Both the position numbers and the translations under genes were made by a program. The notes below the pieces were generated by a model. It saw only the letters and a list, made by a program, of their open reading frames with translations. It was not told the DNA's origin and ran no database searches. Below are positions 7,161 through 16,574 of a stretch of DNA of 64,000 nucleotides, in pieces. This stretch comes from JAXMAF01 sp046350555 (GTDB taxonomy: Bacteria > Planctomycetota > Phycisphaerae > Phycisphaerales > SM1A02): the NCBI GenBank assembly GCA_046350555.1, contig JAXMAF010000024.1, forward strand, positions 1 through 64,000, given 5' to 3'. Within the stretch, counting starts at the first letter, position 1; the number at the start of each line of letters is the position of its first letter.

Positions 7161-9557
7161 CTACTGGATCAGCGAGAGCGTGCCCGAGCCGCTTCCGCTG
7201 TATCCACCGACGCGGATGTGGTACGTCGTGCCGGCCGAGACGGGGAAGAACATCGTCGACGCGAGGCCGCAGAAGTCGTCGTTGCATGCGAGCAGGACGA
7301 GCGATTCGCATGTGCCGCCGTATGCGGCGATCCGCGTGTCGTAGTTCGCTCCGCACGTGCCGACGATGAGCGTTCCGCTCGAGGTCGGCGTGTACGTGTA
7401 CCAGATGTCGTCCACCAGCGAGAGGCCGAACCCGCGGTCGCAGTCCGGATCGAGCGTCGGGCCGCTGGTGGTGGCGCCGATCGTGCTGAAGGGCTTGTTG
7501 CCGAGGCCGATGGCGATGGCGTTCACGCACTGGTCGTTCGCCGGGATGCCCGCGCCGGTGCAGTCGCTCTCCGCCTCGCCGACGCAGGTGTCGTCCCAGG
7601 CGACGTCGCAGCAGTACGGATCGACGGCGCAGACCGCCTCGCAGCAGGCGATGTCGTCGCAGAACGGACCGCCGACCGTGAAGCAGTCGTGGCCGGCGCT
7701 GCCACACGCGAGGGGCGTGCACTCGCCGCCGCACTCCAGCGAGATCGAGTACGCGTTGAGGCCGCTGTCGCAGGGGAAGCCGTTGAAGCCGTTGGGCGCG
7801 GCGAAGAGCCACCAGGTGCCCGCGGGCAGGCAGAACTGAAACGACGCGGTCCCGCAGAAGGGCGTGACGGCGAACGGGTTGAGCGCCGACGCGAGCGAGC
7901 AGCTCGGGTCGCCGCCGGTGTCGACGATCCCGAAGACCATCGGAAGCTGGCTCGAGCACGTGACGGCGACAAGCGTCGGGACGGCGAGCGTGAACTGGTA
8001 CCAGTCGGTGTCGCGCACATCGCCGGTCGCCCAGGCGCTGCCGCAGATCGTCGCGCCGCATGCGATCGAGCCGAAGCGAGGCGGATCGGCGTTGCACCCG
8101 CCATTGAGGTCGGCGCCGCACGGTTCGCCCTCGGCGATCGAGCCGCCCGGACACTCGAACGGGCACCTCGGAACGTCGCAGAGGGAGAACGCCTCGGAGA
8201 CGCAGGTGCCGTCCCATTGCGTGTCGCAGCAGAACGAGTCGACGGCACAGACCAGCTCGCAGCAGACGAGATCGGCGCAGCCAGGGTCGCCCGCGCTGAA
8301 GCAGTCGTGGTCGCTCGATGGACACAACGTGCATGAGCCCCCGCAATCGAGCGTGAGGAGGTAGTTGTTGAGGCCCGAGTCGCACGGATAGCCCTCGAAG
8401 ACGCTGGGCACGGCCACGATCGCGTGCTGCCCCGCCGTCGCGCAGAACGGAATGACGACGAATCCACCGCACGGCCCGGTCTTTCCGATCTTGGTCCCCG
8501 CAATGAGGCGGCAGTTCCCGTCCGGAAGGTCGACGACCGCCAGCGTCACGGGAAGTTCGGCTTCGATCGTGACCTCGACGGAGGCATTGCTTGCCAGCGT
8601 GAACAGGAACCAGTCCGTGTCGCGGAGCCCACCGTCGGCCCACAACGTGCCGCAGATGGTCTCGCCACACTCGATCGAGCCGTAGCCGAGATCCACGCAC
8701 AACCGCCCACAGATCTCGAACGCCTCGGCGGCGCAGATCGCGTCCCATGTGACCTTGCAGCAGAACGGATCGATGATGCAAAGCGCATCCGCGCACGGCT
8801 TGAAGCTGCATCCGGCGCCCTCGCCGCCAGAGCAGCAGTCGCTGGATCCCAGGAAGCTGGAGCAACCGTTGTTGATGCTCTCGCCGCACGGCTCGCCTTC
8901 GGGGGTCGTCAGGATCGGGCAGGCGGCGATGTTGACGGGTGTTCCGCAGTCTTGACACGCCTTGTCGACGCAATGTTGATCCCAGCCCATCTGACAGCAG
9001 GAACAATCTGATTGACACACGGTGTTGCAGCAGGCGGTGTTGGAGCAGCCTAGGGGATAGGCCCCCGACGCCCCGGGCGTCAGTTTCCAGCAATCCGAGT
9101 ACGGTCCGCTCGCCGGGCATGAACATCCTGCGGCGCAAAACGTCTGCGCCTCCATCACGCACGTCGCGTCCCACGACACACTGCAGCAGAACGAGTCCAC
9201 GGCACAGACCGCCTTGCAGCAGTCGGCATCGTCGCAGTACGGCCCGCCGGTCGTGAAGCAGTCGTGTCCGGCGGCGCCGCACATCGCCGGCGGGCACGGT
9301 CCCCACGCCGCGAGAAGCTGGCCCAGGTCGCCACCGTCGACCGAACCGTCCATGTCAAGGTCGATGCACGGGACATTCGAACCCCACGCGGCGAGCAGCG
9401 CGCCCAGGTCGCCGCCGTCGGTCTGGCCATCGAAGTTGAAATCCGTGGGGCAGAGCGTGTTGCACCCGGGTTCGCCCGCGTGTGCCTGGGTGGTGGTGAA
9501 GATCGCCAGCGCGAGCACCAACGCGCGCGCGATACAGGCTCCGGATCCATCGCTCAT
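7161..9557 (-). CDS. Secreted Cys-rich protein with N-terminal dockerin-like pair and PPC-like C-terminal domains
   Basis: A 798-residue exported protein. Signal peptide about residues 1-27 (ALVLALAIFTTTQAHA). Right after it come two dockerin-like repeats (FNFDGQTDGGDLGALLAAWG and LDMDGSVDGGDLGQLLAAWG), an unusual N-terminal place for this module, which normally closes such proteins. Then follow several modules of about 40-45 residues with CC doublets, pattern DCCxxVCxxDxxCCxxxWDxxCVxEAxxxC, interleaved with beta-rich segments (TDWFLFTLA, TDWYQFTLA). The end (residues about 675-798) resembles the bacterial pre-peptidase C-terminal type: IWYTYTP, GTCGANYDTRIAAYGG, TTYHIRVGGYSGSGSG. ATG at 9557 has AGGAG seven bases upstream. 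Function unknown; extracellular binding or matrix role is inferred. Confidence 0.85.
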   Translation of the reverse strand: MSDGSGACIARALVLALAIFTTTQAHAGEPGCNTLCPTDFNFDGQTDGGDLGALLAAWGSNVPCIDLDMDGSVDGGDLGQLLAAWGPCPPAMCGAAGHDCFTTGGPYCDDADCCKAVCAVDSFCCSVSWDATCVMEAQTFCAAGCSCPASGPYSDCWKLTPGASGAYPLGCSNTACCNTVCQSDCSCCQMGWDQHCVDKACQDCGTPVNIAACPILTTPEGEPCGESINNGCSSFLGSSDCCSGGEGAGCSFKPCADALCIIDPFCCKVTWDAICAAEAFEICGRLCVDLGYGSIECGETICGTLWADGGLRDTDWFLFTLASNASVEVTIEAELPVTLAVVDLPDGNCRLIAGTKIGKTGPCGGFVVIPFCATAGQHAIVAVPSVFEGYPCDSGLNNYLLTLDCGGSCTLCPSSDHDCFSAGDPGCADLVCCELVCAVDSFCCDTQWDGTCVSEAFSLCDVPRCPFECPGGSIAEGEPCGADLNGGCNADPPRFGSIACGATICGSAWATGDVRDTDWYQFTLAVPTLVAVTCSSQLPMVFGIVDTGGDPSCSLASALNPFAVTPFCGTASFQFCLPAGTWWLFAAPNGFNGFPCDSGLNAYSISLECGGECTPLACGSAGHDCFTVGGPFCDDIACCEAVCAVDPYCCDVAWDDTCVGEAESDCTGAGIPANDQCVNAIAIGLGNKPFSTIGATTSGPTLDPDCDRGFGLSLVDDIWYTYTPTSSGTLIVGTCGANYDTRIAAYGGTCESLVLLACNDDFCGLASTMFFPVSAGTTYHIRVGGYSGSGSGTLSLIQ

Positions 9558-9687
9558 TGCTGGCTCCTTGCAGTGTGAGTTCCGTGCAGACCGCCATCCA
9601 CCACCCGCGGCGCTCGGTCTCCGCCGGCGGCGCCAATGGTCGCAACCGGATCGACCGACCCCGGGTCACGCGCCCGTGAGGAACAAT

Positions 9688-12600
9688 CTACTTCGTCGGT
9701 GCCCGATCGGGAAGCACCGCGCCGGCGTGCGCCGCGTCGAGTTCGACCACCGCGGCCCGATGGCGGGCCTCGACCGCGGCCGCATCGAACGTGTCGCCAC
9801 TCGAGTTCACGATGTCGCCTGCCCTGTGCAAGATGGTCGTCGCCGCCGCGAGGTTGCCCTGTCGCACGGCGATCGTCGCCTGGACGATCAAGACATCGGC
9901 GGCCTCGAGGGCGCCCTCGAGCCCGGCATCGACGAGCTCGCGCCACGCACTGCGGCACGAGTCGCTTGCCTCGGCGAAGTTGCCGATGGCCACCAGCGTC
10001 GACGCGACCCGCAGGTGGCCGGCGCTGCGCTGCTTCGGCGATCCACCTTCGGCGGCGAGACCCGCCTTGGCGATGCGCAAGGCATCGTCGAGGAATCCGT
10101 TGCGCAGCAGCCAGCCATGAACGTCGGCGAGAAGCTCGGCAGCGCCAGCCGCGCCACCCGACGCCGTCGCCTGGCTCTTGCGGTTGCAGCACTCAACAAG
10201 AAGGTCGCGAACCTCGAGGCGCCGGGCGACTTCATCCGCGGGAATCCGGATCAACCAGCGAAGGCAGGCCTCGATGTTGGCGTCGACGGCCCGATCGTCC
10301 CTGAGTGCCATGCCGACGGCGTCGATCAGATCCTGCCGGGCCAGGTGCAGCGGCCGATCCGTCATCTCGGCAAGCGACCGCGCATACGCGCAGACCGCCA
10401 CCGGGTAGCTGTCGCTGCGACCGATCTTCTCGCGCCGGATCTCGTCGGCGCTCTCCTTCAGGGCGGCCGCGACGGCGCCGGCATCGTTCGTCCGTTCGAG
10501 CAGCGACACCTTGACCGCGAGCGCCTCGCGCCGAATCGATGTCGCGGGGCGCGGATCGGGCCTTGCCAGGACAGCAAGCACGTCGTCCACTCGCCTGATC
10601 GATCCCGCGACATCGGTCGTGAACGGAACCGCTGCACGAACCGCGGCGACGATCGCCGCGAGCGCCTCGTTCGAGTCCTTGCCGTGGACCGCGGCGACGG
10701 CGCGGACTTGTTCGTCCTTCATGGCCGCGGCCTTCTCGAAATGACCCAATGCCTGGTGCGCCACCGAGCCCAACGAAAAGAGGTCGGCAAGCAGCTCGCC
10801 GTCCTGCTCGACGTGCGTGGAGCTCCGAAGGCCGGCGATCGCGGCATCGACGAACCTCACCGCGTCCTCGTCGCGGCCGAAGGATCGACAGCGCCGCGCG
10901 AGATCGAGAAGCTGCTGCGCGTAGGCGACGCTCTGCGTGCCGAACGCCGCCGCCGCGTCGAGCCGAAGCTGATCGAACTCGGCGATGAATCGGTCGGGCT
11001 GCGACTTGCCGAACATGCGCCAGACGTGCTCCGCGTTGGCGCGCCGGGCCACCAGCCGTCGTCCATCGCCGGGATCGAGGTGCAGTGTCGCGAGATCCGC
11101 CGTCCGTTGGAGAAAGTCGGTGCGATCGTCGTTGCCCAGGACGTCGCTGTCCCGCAGGTCGCCGACGAGCAGCGCCGCGGCGTCGCAACGGGCAGCGAGC
11201 TGCTCGCGCAGTGCTGTTTCGTCGCGACTCAGCACCTCCACGGCCTTCCGGAGCGATCGAAACGACTCCAGCGGCGCCTCGAACGCCTGGTGGATCCGCG
11301 CGAGCTGCACCAGCGCGAGGCCGTAGTGTCGATCCTCGCCGCGAGCCGTGCGGATGATCGCGAGGGCCTGCTCGGCGCTGCGGACGGCGTCGTTGTAGTT
11401 GCCCCGTTCGGCGCCGACCCGCGCCAGGAGCATCAACGCGCCGCTCTCCTCGGGACCTCCGCCGGCACCGCGCGCCCGGAGCTGGTCGAGCGCCGTCGAG
11501 ATCATCCGCGCCGCGGCGTTGAGCTCGCCGGCGCTTCGCAGCTTTTCTCCATAGGAGAAGAGGATCTGCTCGCCGACGCCCGTGTCGACGTCGAACAGCC
11601 GGCGCGCCTCGTCGAACACGGCTTGAACCGCCGCGTCGTCGCCCGCGCCCTGCGCGGGATTGACCTGTCCGAAGAGCCCCGTCAGGAAGTCGCTCACCTG
11701 CGTCGAGTGCCGCACCTGCACGAGCCACATCACCAGGGCCGTGCCTGTCGCGGCGACGCCCACCGCAACCGTCGCCGCCACGACACCGGCCGCGATCACC
11801 GCGCGCCGATTTCGCTGCACGAACTTCCTGATGCGATAGCTCGTGCTCGGCGGGCTCGCCTCTACGGGTCGGTTCGCCAGGTACCGGGTGATGTCCGCCG
11901 CGAGCGCGACCGCCGTGTCGTAGCGACGGTTGCGGTCCTTCTCGATGGCCTTGAGGACGATCCAGTCGAGCTCGCCGCGCAGGGACGAGGCCAGTTTCGG
12001 GCCGGCGATCCGGCGCTTCGTCGCGATCGGCTCCATCCGCGAGCCGAGCGCGGCGGCGCGCACCGACGGGCGCGGCGCCTCCTCGTCGCAGATGATCCGC
12101 TGAAGCTCGGTGAGTCCCGCCTGGCGCAGGCGCAGCGGCTCGAGCGGGGTCGTGCCGGTCAGGAGCTCGTAGAGCAGCACGCCGAGCGAGTAGATGTCCG
12201 TGCGCGTGTCGATGTCGAGCCCCGACGCGCCGGCCTGCTCCGGGCTCATGTACTCCGGCGTGCCGATGAACTGGTTGGCCTCGGTGACCATCGTGCGCTC
12301 GGTCAGTCGCGCATGCGTCGCCTTGGCGATGCCGAAGTCGATGACCTTCGGCACCGGCTCGTCGTCGACGATCGTCACCAGCACGTTGCTGGGCTTGATG
12401 TCGCGGTGGATCACCCCCTTCTGATGGGCGTGCTGCACGGCATTGCAGACCATGCGGAAGAGCTCGAGCCGCTGGCGGAGATCGAGCCGGCGCGAGTCGC
12501 AGTACTGCGTGATGGGCGCGCCATCGACGAGCTCCATCACGAAGTACGGCCGGCCCGTCTCGGTGGCGCCGGCGTCGAACACCTTGGCGATGTTCGGATG

Positions 12601-13212
12601 GTCCATGATCGCGAGCGCCTGGCGCTCGGCGTCGAAGCGCTCGATCACCTGCCGGGTGTCCATGCCGAGCTTGATGATCTTGATCGCGACGTGCCGCCTG
12701 ACCGGGCGTTCCTGCTCGGCGAGGAAGACGACGCCGAATCCGCCGGAACCGAGGCTCCGCACCAGGCGGTACGGACCGATGCGCGATCCCGGCGCCTCGC
12801 GCAGGAGCGACCCGAGCGGCTCGGCGAGGGGGACGTCGCGTCGGCGACGACCCCGGTCCACGACCGCGGCGCCAAGATCGGCGCTCGTCGCGGGATCGTC
12901 GCGGCGGCCGGCATCGGCACCTTCGTCGCGCAGCGCGTCGACGGCGCCTCGGTCGGCGTCGGCAGGCGCCGGCGCGTCGGCGGGGATCGGCGGAGCGATG
13001 GCGTCGTCATGAACCTGGCGCGCTGCATCAGCGGCCAGCGACGGCGAGAAGCCGGCCGCCGCATCGCGCGCGGCGAGCAGCATCCCGACGCGCCGGCGCA
13101 GCGCGGCGTCGCTCCCACATTCCGCATCGAGGAACGCGGCCCGCGCCGCGACGGGCAGCCGTGCCGCTCGGACGAAGATCGAATGCGCGCTCGGCGCCGG
13201 ATCCGCGGCCAT
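9688..13212 (-). CDS. Ser/Thr protein kinase with membrane helix and long TPR-like C-terminus
   Basis: A 1174-residue eukaryotic-like kinase. Residues 10-50 carry the short helical motif (RLPVAARAAFLDAECG..LRRRV) often found before planctomycete kinases. Kinase domain about 147-410: glycine loop LGSGGFGVVF, K178 in VAIKII, catalytic HRDIKPSN, DFGIAKA, and SPEQ. Then a transmembrane helix near residue 490 (RRAVIAAGVVAATVAVGVAA) and about 670 residues of helical repeats typical of TPR-like sensors. The kinase therefore faces the cytoplasm and the helical part lies beyond the membrane. A large open frame on the opposite strand across this gene is a composition artefact. Substrate unknown. It diverges from the Rsm22-like gene with only 83 bases between. 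Confidence 0.93.
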   Translation of the reverse strand: MAADPAPSAHSIFVRAARLPVAARAAFLDAECGSDAALRRRVGMLLAARDAAAGFSPSLAADAARQVHDDAIAPPIPADAPAPADADRGAVDALRDEGADAGRRDDPATSADLGAAVVDRGRRRRDVPLAEPLGSLLREAPGSRIGPYRLVRSLGSGGFGVVFLAEQERPVRRHVAIKIIKLGMDTRQVIERFDAERQALAIMDHPNIAKVFDAGATETGRPYFVMELVDGAPITQYCDSRRLDLRQRLELFRMVCNAVQHAHQKGVIHRDIKPSNVLVTIVDDEPVPKVIDFGIAKATHARLTERTMVTEANQFIGTPEYMSPEQAGASGLDIDTRTDIYSLGVLLYELLTGTTPLEPLRLRQAGLTELQRIICDEEAPRPSVRAAALGSRMEPIATKRRIAGPKLASSLRGELDWIVLKAIEKDRNRRYDTAVALAADITRYLANRPVEASPPSTSYRIRKFVQRNRRAVIAAGVVAATVAVGVAATGTALVMWLVQVRHSTQVSDFLTGLFGQVNPAQGAGDDAAVQAVFDEARRLFDVDTGVGEQILFSYGEKLRSAGELNAAARMISTALDQLRARGAGGGPEESGALMLLARVGAERGNYNDAVRSAEQALAIIRTARGEDRHYGLALVQLARIHQAFEAPLESFRSLRKAVEVLSRDETALREQLAARCDAAALLVGDLRDSDVLGNDDRTDFLQRTADLATLHLDPGDGRRLVARRANAEHVWRMFGKSQPDRFIAEFDQLRLDAAAAFGTQSVAYAQQLLDLARRCRSFGRDEDAVRFVDAAIAGLRSSTHVEQDGELLADLFSLGSVAHQALGHFEKAAAMKDEQVRAVAAVHGKDSNEALAAIVAAVRAAVPFTTDVAGSIRRVDDVLAVLARPDPRPATSIRREALAVKVSLLERTNDAGAVAAALKESADEIRREKIGRSDSYPVAVCAYARSLAEMTDRPLHLARQDLIDAVGMALRDDRAVDANIEACLRWLIRIPADEVARRLEVRDLLVECCNRKSQATASGGAAGAAELLADVHGWLLRNGFLDDALRIAKAGLAAEGGSPKQRSAGHLRVASTLVAIGNFAEASDSCRSAWRELVDAGLEGALEAADVLIVQATIAVRQGNLAAATTILHRAGDIVNSSGDTFDAAAVEARHRAAVVELDAAHAGAVLPDRAPTK

Positions 13213-13295
13213 GCCGTCCGCCCCCTTTCCGCGTGGCGCTCGGCCGGGGTCGCGTCGCGGCCTTGGCGGACCCCTTCGAGTCGGAACGCGGCGTC

Positions 13296-14558
13296 ATGCT
13301 ACCGTGCCCTTCCGTGCGCACGATCGTCGAACCCTCGGAGTTTCGCAATCGCCTGGAGTCGCTCGAGGCGTGGCTCTGGCGCGACGGCGCGACGAGCCTG
13401 CGCCTGCCGCCGCCCGCGGTGGATGTGCTCGCGCAGCGCGTCGTCGACCTCTCGGACGTCTACACGACCGAGCGCGACATGCTCGGTCGCCTGCCGTTGC
13501 GGCAAGGACATCTGCTGGCGAAGGTCCTCTATTTCCTGTGCGCGGACGCGCCCAAGCCGCATCTGGTGCTGGGCGAGGTCGACGCTCGCCTGCCCGGATC
13601 GCCGGTTCCGCGGCACGTGATCGACTTCGGTTGCGGCGTCGGCGCCACCAGCGCCGGATTCCTGCTCTCGCTGGCGAGTGGCGGCGACGGCGCACGGCCA
13701 TCCACCGAGTCCACCGAGTCCACCGAGTCCATCGAATCCACTGAGGCTGGCCGGGCGATTCGCATCACCGGTGTCGATCGCGATCCCGCGGCGCTCGAGG
13801 TCTGGCGCGCGGTCGTCGAGCGCTGCGCCGCGATCACGGGCGTGCGAGTCGATGCCCAGCCGGTTGTCGGCGACGCGGCGACCGTCGAGATGCCCGATGG
13901 AGTCGATCTCGTCCTCTGCCAGGCGGCGCTGAACGAGATGCTCGTGCCGCGCGGCGGCGGAGAGCTGTCGCACGACGAACGCACGCGTGCGCTGGTCTAT
14001 TCCTGGGCGACGCGGTCGCGGACAGTGCTCATCGAGCCGGCGCTTCGGATCGTCACGCGCCCGCTGCACGCGCTGCGCGACGCGGTCCTGGCGTCCGGCG
14101 GCGTGCGCGTGCTGGCGCCGTGCCCGCACCAGCGCGCCTGTCCGATGCTCGCATCGCCGCGCGACTGGTGTCACGAGATCCGCCCATGGCGGCCAACGCC
14201 GCGCGTCGCCGAGGTGGATCGAGTCACGAAGCGGCGCGACGAGCGGGTGAAGCACTCGTTCGTCGTGCTGGCGCCGGCGGGGCCGGGGCAGACGGCGACG
14301 AACGAGGCGGGCGCGCCCTCGTCGCCGACGCGCCTGAGCGTCCGGGTCGTGAGCGACGCGCTGGTCAGCAAGGGCAAGGTCGAGCGATTCGTTTGCGGCG
14401 GCGATGGTGTGCTGCGCCGCCTGCGCGTGCTCGACCGCGAGCGCACGCCCGACAACGCCCTCCTCGCCACGGCGGAGCGCGGTGCGATGGTGACGATCGA
14501 AGGGCTTGGCGAGAGCGATCGCGTGGCTGCGGGCGTGCGGATGCAGCGGACGTTGTAG
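13296..14558 (+). CDS. Rsm22-family rRNA/ribosome-assembly methyltransferase
   Basis: 420 residues. SAM-binding motif I is HVIDFGCGVGATSAGF, followed by motif II-like ITGVDRDPAAL. The C-terminal half has the family's metal-cluster-like cysteines (PCPHQRACPM and RDWCHEIRPWRP). Mitochondrial Rsm22 and bacterial homologues act in small-subunit assembly; whether the bacterial protein methylates is not settled. Between the first two SAM motifs is an inserted Ser-Thr-Glu repeat (see tandem repeat at 13701). ATG at 13296 is used; a GTG at 13314 is an alternative. No strong ribosome binding site. It diverges from the kinase gene. Confidence 0.85.
   Translation: MLPCPSVRTIVEPSEFRNRLESLEAWLWRDGATSLRLPPPAVDVLAQRVVDLSDVYTTERDMLGRLPLRQGHLLAKVLYFLCADAPKPHLVLGEVDARLPGSPVPRHVIDFGCGVGATSAGFLLSLASGGDGARPSTESTESTESIESTEAGRAIRITGVDRDPAALEVWRAVVERCAAITGVRVDAQPVVGDAATVEMPDGVDLVLCQAALNEMLVPRGGGELSHDERTRALVYSWATRSRTVLIEPALRIVTRPLHALRDAVLASGGVRVLAPCPHQRACPMLASPRDWCHEIRPWRPTPRVAEVDRVTKRRDERVKHSFVVLAPAGPGQTATNEAGAPSSPTRLSVRVVSDALVSKGKVERFVCGGDGVLRRLRVLDRERTPDNALLATAERGAMVTIEGLGESDRVAAGVRMQRTL
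13701..13746 (+). repeat. In-frame 9-bp tandem repeat inside the Rsm22-like gene
   Basis: Five units of TCCACCGAG, the last two degenerate, encode S-T-E repeats. Unit length is a multiple of three, so copy-number change keeps the frame. It sits in a surface loop between SAM motifs I and II. Confidence 0.85.
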
Positions 14559-14617
14559 CGCACGGACGCGCGCCAAAGACGCGCGGAGGCCGTCCACCCG
14601 CCCGACTCATCGCACGG

Positions 14618-14727
14618 CTGATACGCGTCCCAGTTGATTCTCGTGCCCCACCCAACCCGATTCCGCCGTGATGCGCCGCCGTGGGCAAGGGGTTGAACGC
14701 ATGGAGGTCTGCTGGAATCCGCATGAG
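14618..14727 (-). repeat. MITE-like dispersed element, copy A
   Basis: 110 bp bounded by imperfect inverted termini: left CTGATACGCGTCCCAG, right CTGGAATCCGCATGAG (reverse complement CTCATGCGGATTCCAG). Inner sequence matches copy B at 43134-43272 in reverse orientation, except that copy B has about 29 extra bases near one end. No coding capacity. Confidence 0.8.
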
Positions 14728-14733
14728 CTGCGT

Positions 14734-15888
14734 TCAACCGCCATCCGTGTCACCCGCACCCATCTCCGGCGCGGATGAGGGAGTCCACGCCGGCATCGCT
14801 CCTCGGTTGCGAGCGAACGCCCGATACGCGAGGAACAACGCGATGGCTCCGACGATGCCGACGACGATCGGCAATCGCGAGTCCGCGATTCCGGCGAGCG
14901 ATGGAGGGGCGCCGGCGTGATGACCTGCCCCCTGCAACCATTCGTCTGGACGGAGTCGCTCGCTCGACGCGACGACCCAGGTCTCGCCCGTCTCGGAATT
15001 CAGGACGGTCGTGCCTGTTGGAAGCGCCACATTGACATCCACCGCCGTTCCGATCGTGACCAGCGGTGTGCCGTCAGCCGCCGTGGCAACCGCGATGGTC
15101 CGCGACGACCGAACGTTTCCGTTGCCGTCGAAACTCTGATACGTACCGCGGATCGGGATGGCCGTGAGGCCCGCTCCAACTGTGACGAACTCCTCGGATT
15201 GCCACCGTGCCACGACGGAGCCGGACGCCGAGCGCACCTCGAAGAGCGCCTGTGCGAAGCCGAGCTCGGGAACGAATGCGGCTCGAAGCACCGGCGGCGC
15301 GTCCGCCGCAACGCCCTCTGGACGCCACTCGGCCACGACGCACTCGCGACCACCGATCGCCTGGGATTCCGCCAACACAATCGTCCCAGGATCATCAAGC
15401 AGCGCCACAGCGTCGTTCTTGGGCAGCGGCACGCCGGCAATGCTCGATGTCGGCAGCCGGCCCATCATGACGAAGTAGTCGTGGACGGAGCGCTCGGGAT
15501 GCAGCGATGCCAGGCTCCCGGCCTTCGCGTAGCCCGCAGGGTCGTACATGATCGCAGTCCCATCCGTCCCGCTGAACACGGAGACGACGGGCTCCCCGAC
15601 CGGTGCGGCCTTGGGTGCGTCCTTGGAGACGGGCCACTCCTCCCATCGGACGGCCGAGGGCGCCCATGCCAACCGCCACCACTGGTGACCCGTCATGATG
15701 TCGTTCGTCGAGTCCGCACGCTCGACGAGCAGCGTGACATCGATCGACTCGAGCGATGCCCGCGCGGAAGTCATCAGTGAGAGGACCGTCGCACGATCCC
15801 AGGATGCCGCACAGGGAGCGGTGGTGGCGGTTGCGACTGCCGCCATTGACACAACCGTCCACCTGTAGAACGTAATACCTTGCACCAT
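14734..15888 (-). CDS. Secreted, C-terminally membrane-anchored protein of unknown function
   Basis: 384 residues. N-terminal signal-like segment (YRWTVVSMAAVATATTAPCAA), a largely beta-strand middle (for example ECVVAEWRPEG, LGFAQALFEVRSASGSVVARW, RGTYQSFDGNGNVRSSR) reminiscent of lipoprotein-carrier-type folds, and a single transmembrane helix near the C-terminus (LPIVVGIVGAIALFLAYRAF, about 335-354) followed by a basic stop-transfer stretch. ATG at 15888 is preceded by GAGG at a spacing of 8; 37 in-frame codons upstream are rejected. It is the second gene behind the poly-G promoter, 59 bases after the Cys-rich gene. I do not recognise the family; no function is proposed. Confidence 0.75.
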   Translation of the reverse strand: MVQGITFYRWTVVSMAAVATATTAPCAASWDRATVLSLMTSARASLESIDVTLLVERADSTNDIMTGHQWWRLAWAPSAVRWEEWPVSKDAPKAAPVGEPVVSVFSGTDGTAIMYDPAGYAKAGSLASLHPERSVHDYFVMMGRLPTSSIAGVPLPKNDAVALLDDPGTIVLAESQAIGGRECVVAEWRPEGVAADAPPVLRAAFVPELGFAQALFEVRSASGSVVARWQSEEFVTVGAGLTAIPIRGTYQSFDGNGNVRSSRTIAVATAADGTPLVTIGTAVDVNVALPTGTTVLNSETGETWVVASSERLRPDEWLQGAGHHAGAPPSLAGIADSRLPIVVGIVGAIALFLAYRAFARNRGAMPAWTPSSAPEMGAGDTDGG

Positions 15889-15947
15889 TGTGATGTCCTC
15901 CCGTTCACTCGTCCGTCGCGTCATCGAAGTCGAGAAGCGACGGTTCT

Positions 15948-16418
15948 TCAGCACTGCTTGATGTACGTGAGCGCCGACGCAGGAATCGCCTGAGGGCACG
16001 GCGCATTGGTCTCAACAATGACATTTGTACAGACGCAGATGTCGTTCGGATGCTGGCCGCACAAAAGCTTGTTGGTGCGTCCGCGCAGGTCGCCGCAATT
16101 GCCAGGGGGAGAAGGGTGAGTGCATACAGTGACGCCGCCCGTGCCGGTTGTGGCGAACGCGCTGATGTTAACGGCAGTGCAGACGTCGTAGCAATAGTCG
16201 CACTCGACCGTGCAGGCCACAGCCGCGACATTGTCGCAGGGATTCGGGAATACGCGATATTGCGTCTGGTTCTGGCAGCCCATGCCCGCAGGACCGCAGG
16301 GGCTCGTTGTTCCCTGCCGTGCAAATGTTCCGCCTGTGACTGACGCGACCACGACCGCGCAAGAAAGGCGAAAGAGCCGCCAGTTCGAGCGTGTAACAAC
16401 CGCTTGCCGCATTCGCAT
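15948..16418 (-). CDS. Small secreted cysteine-rich protein, first gene behind a poly-G promoter
   Basis: 156 residues: a signal peptide (LFRLSCAVVVASVTGGTFA, about residues 15-33) and a mature part of about 120 residues with 14 cysteines, many in CxxC-like or closely spaced patterns (CTVECDYCYDVC, ICVCTN). The even number suggests a disulphide-rolled extracellular protein. No family recognised. GGAG lies seven to nine bases upstream of the ATG. Base composition is visibly lower in GC than the neighbours, as in the next gene, hinting at acquisition. Expression is probably controlled by the promoter at 16450-16480. Confidence 0.75.
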   Translation of the reverse strand: MRMRQAVVTRSNWRLFRLSCAVVVASVTGGTFARQGTTSPCGPAGMGCQNQTQYRVFPNPCDNVAAVACTVECDYCYDVCTAVNISAFATTGTGGVTVCTHPSPPGNCGDLRGRTNKLLCGQHPNDICVCTNVIVETNAPCPQAIPASALTYIKQC

Positions 16419-16449
16419 GGTTGGTCTCCGGAGTGTTCGGTTCTCTGGG

Positions 16450-16480
16450 ACTTTACCCCCCCCCCCCCGGTTCTTGTCAA
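16450..16480 (-). promoter_or_regulatory. Sigma-70-like promoter with G13 tract in the spacer
   Basis: On the minus strand: perfect TTGACA (16475-16480), spacer of 19 bases made of AGAACC plus 13 consecutive G (16456-16468 as C on the plus strand), then TAAAGT (16450-16455). Predicted start is about 25 bases before the ATG at 16418. Losing two G would give the optimal 17-base spacer, so slippage could switch promoter strength. Confidence 0.7.
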
Positions 16481-16574
16481 TCTCGTTCAGAGGAACTTCA
16501 GCATCTGTCCGGCCCGCGACGAACTTGGCGACGGTGGTCCAACGACTGCCATGGACGCCGACATGCGTCGCGCG

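Noticed and set aside
9214..13620. A 1468-codon open frame on the plus strand opposite the large Ser/Thr kinase
   Set aside because: It is a composition shadow: high GC removes stop codons; it has Arg/Asp/Glu-rich sequence without any domain, while the opposite strand encodes complete kinase motifs.
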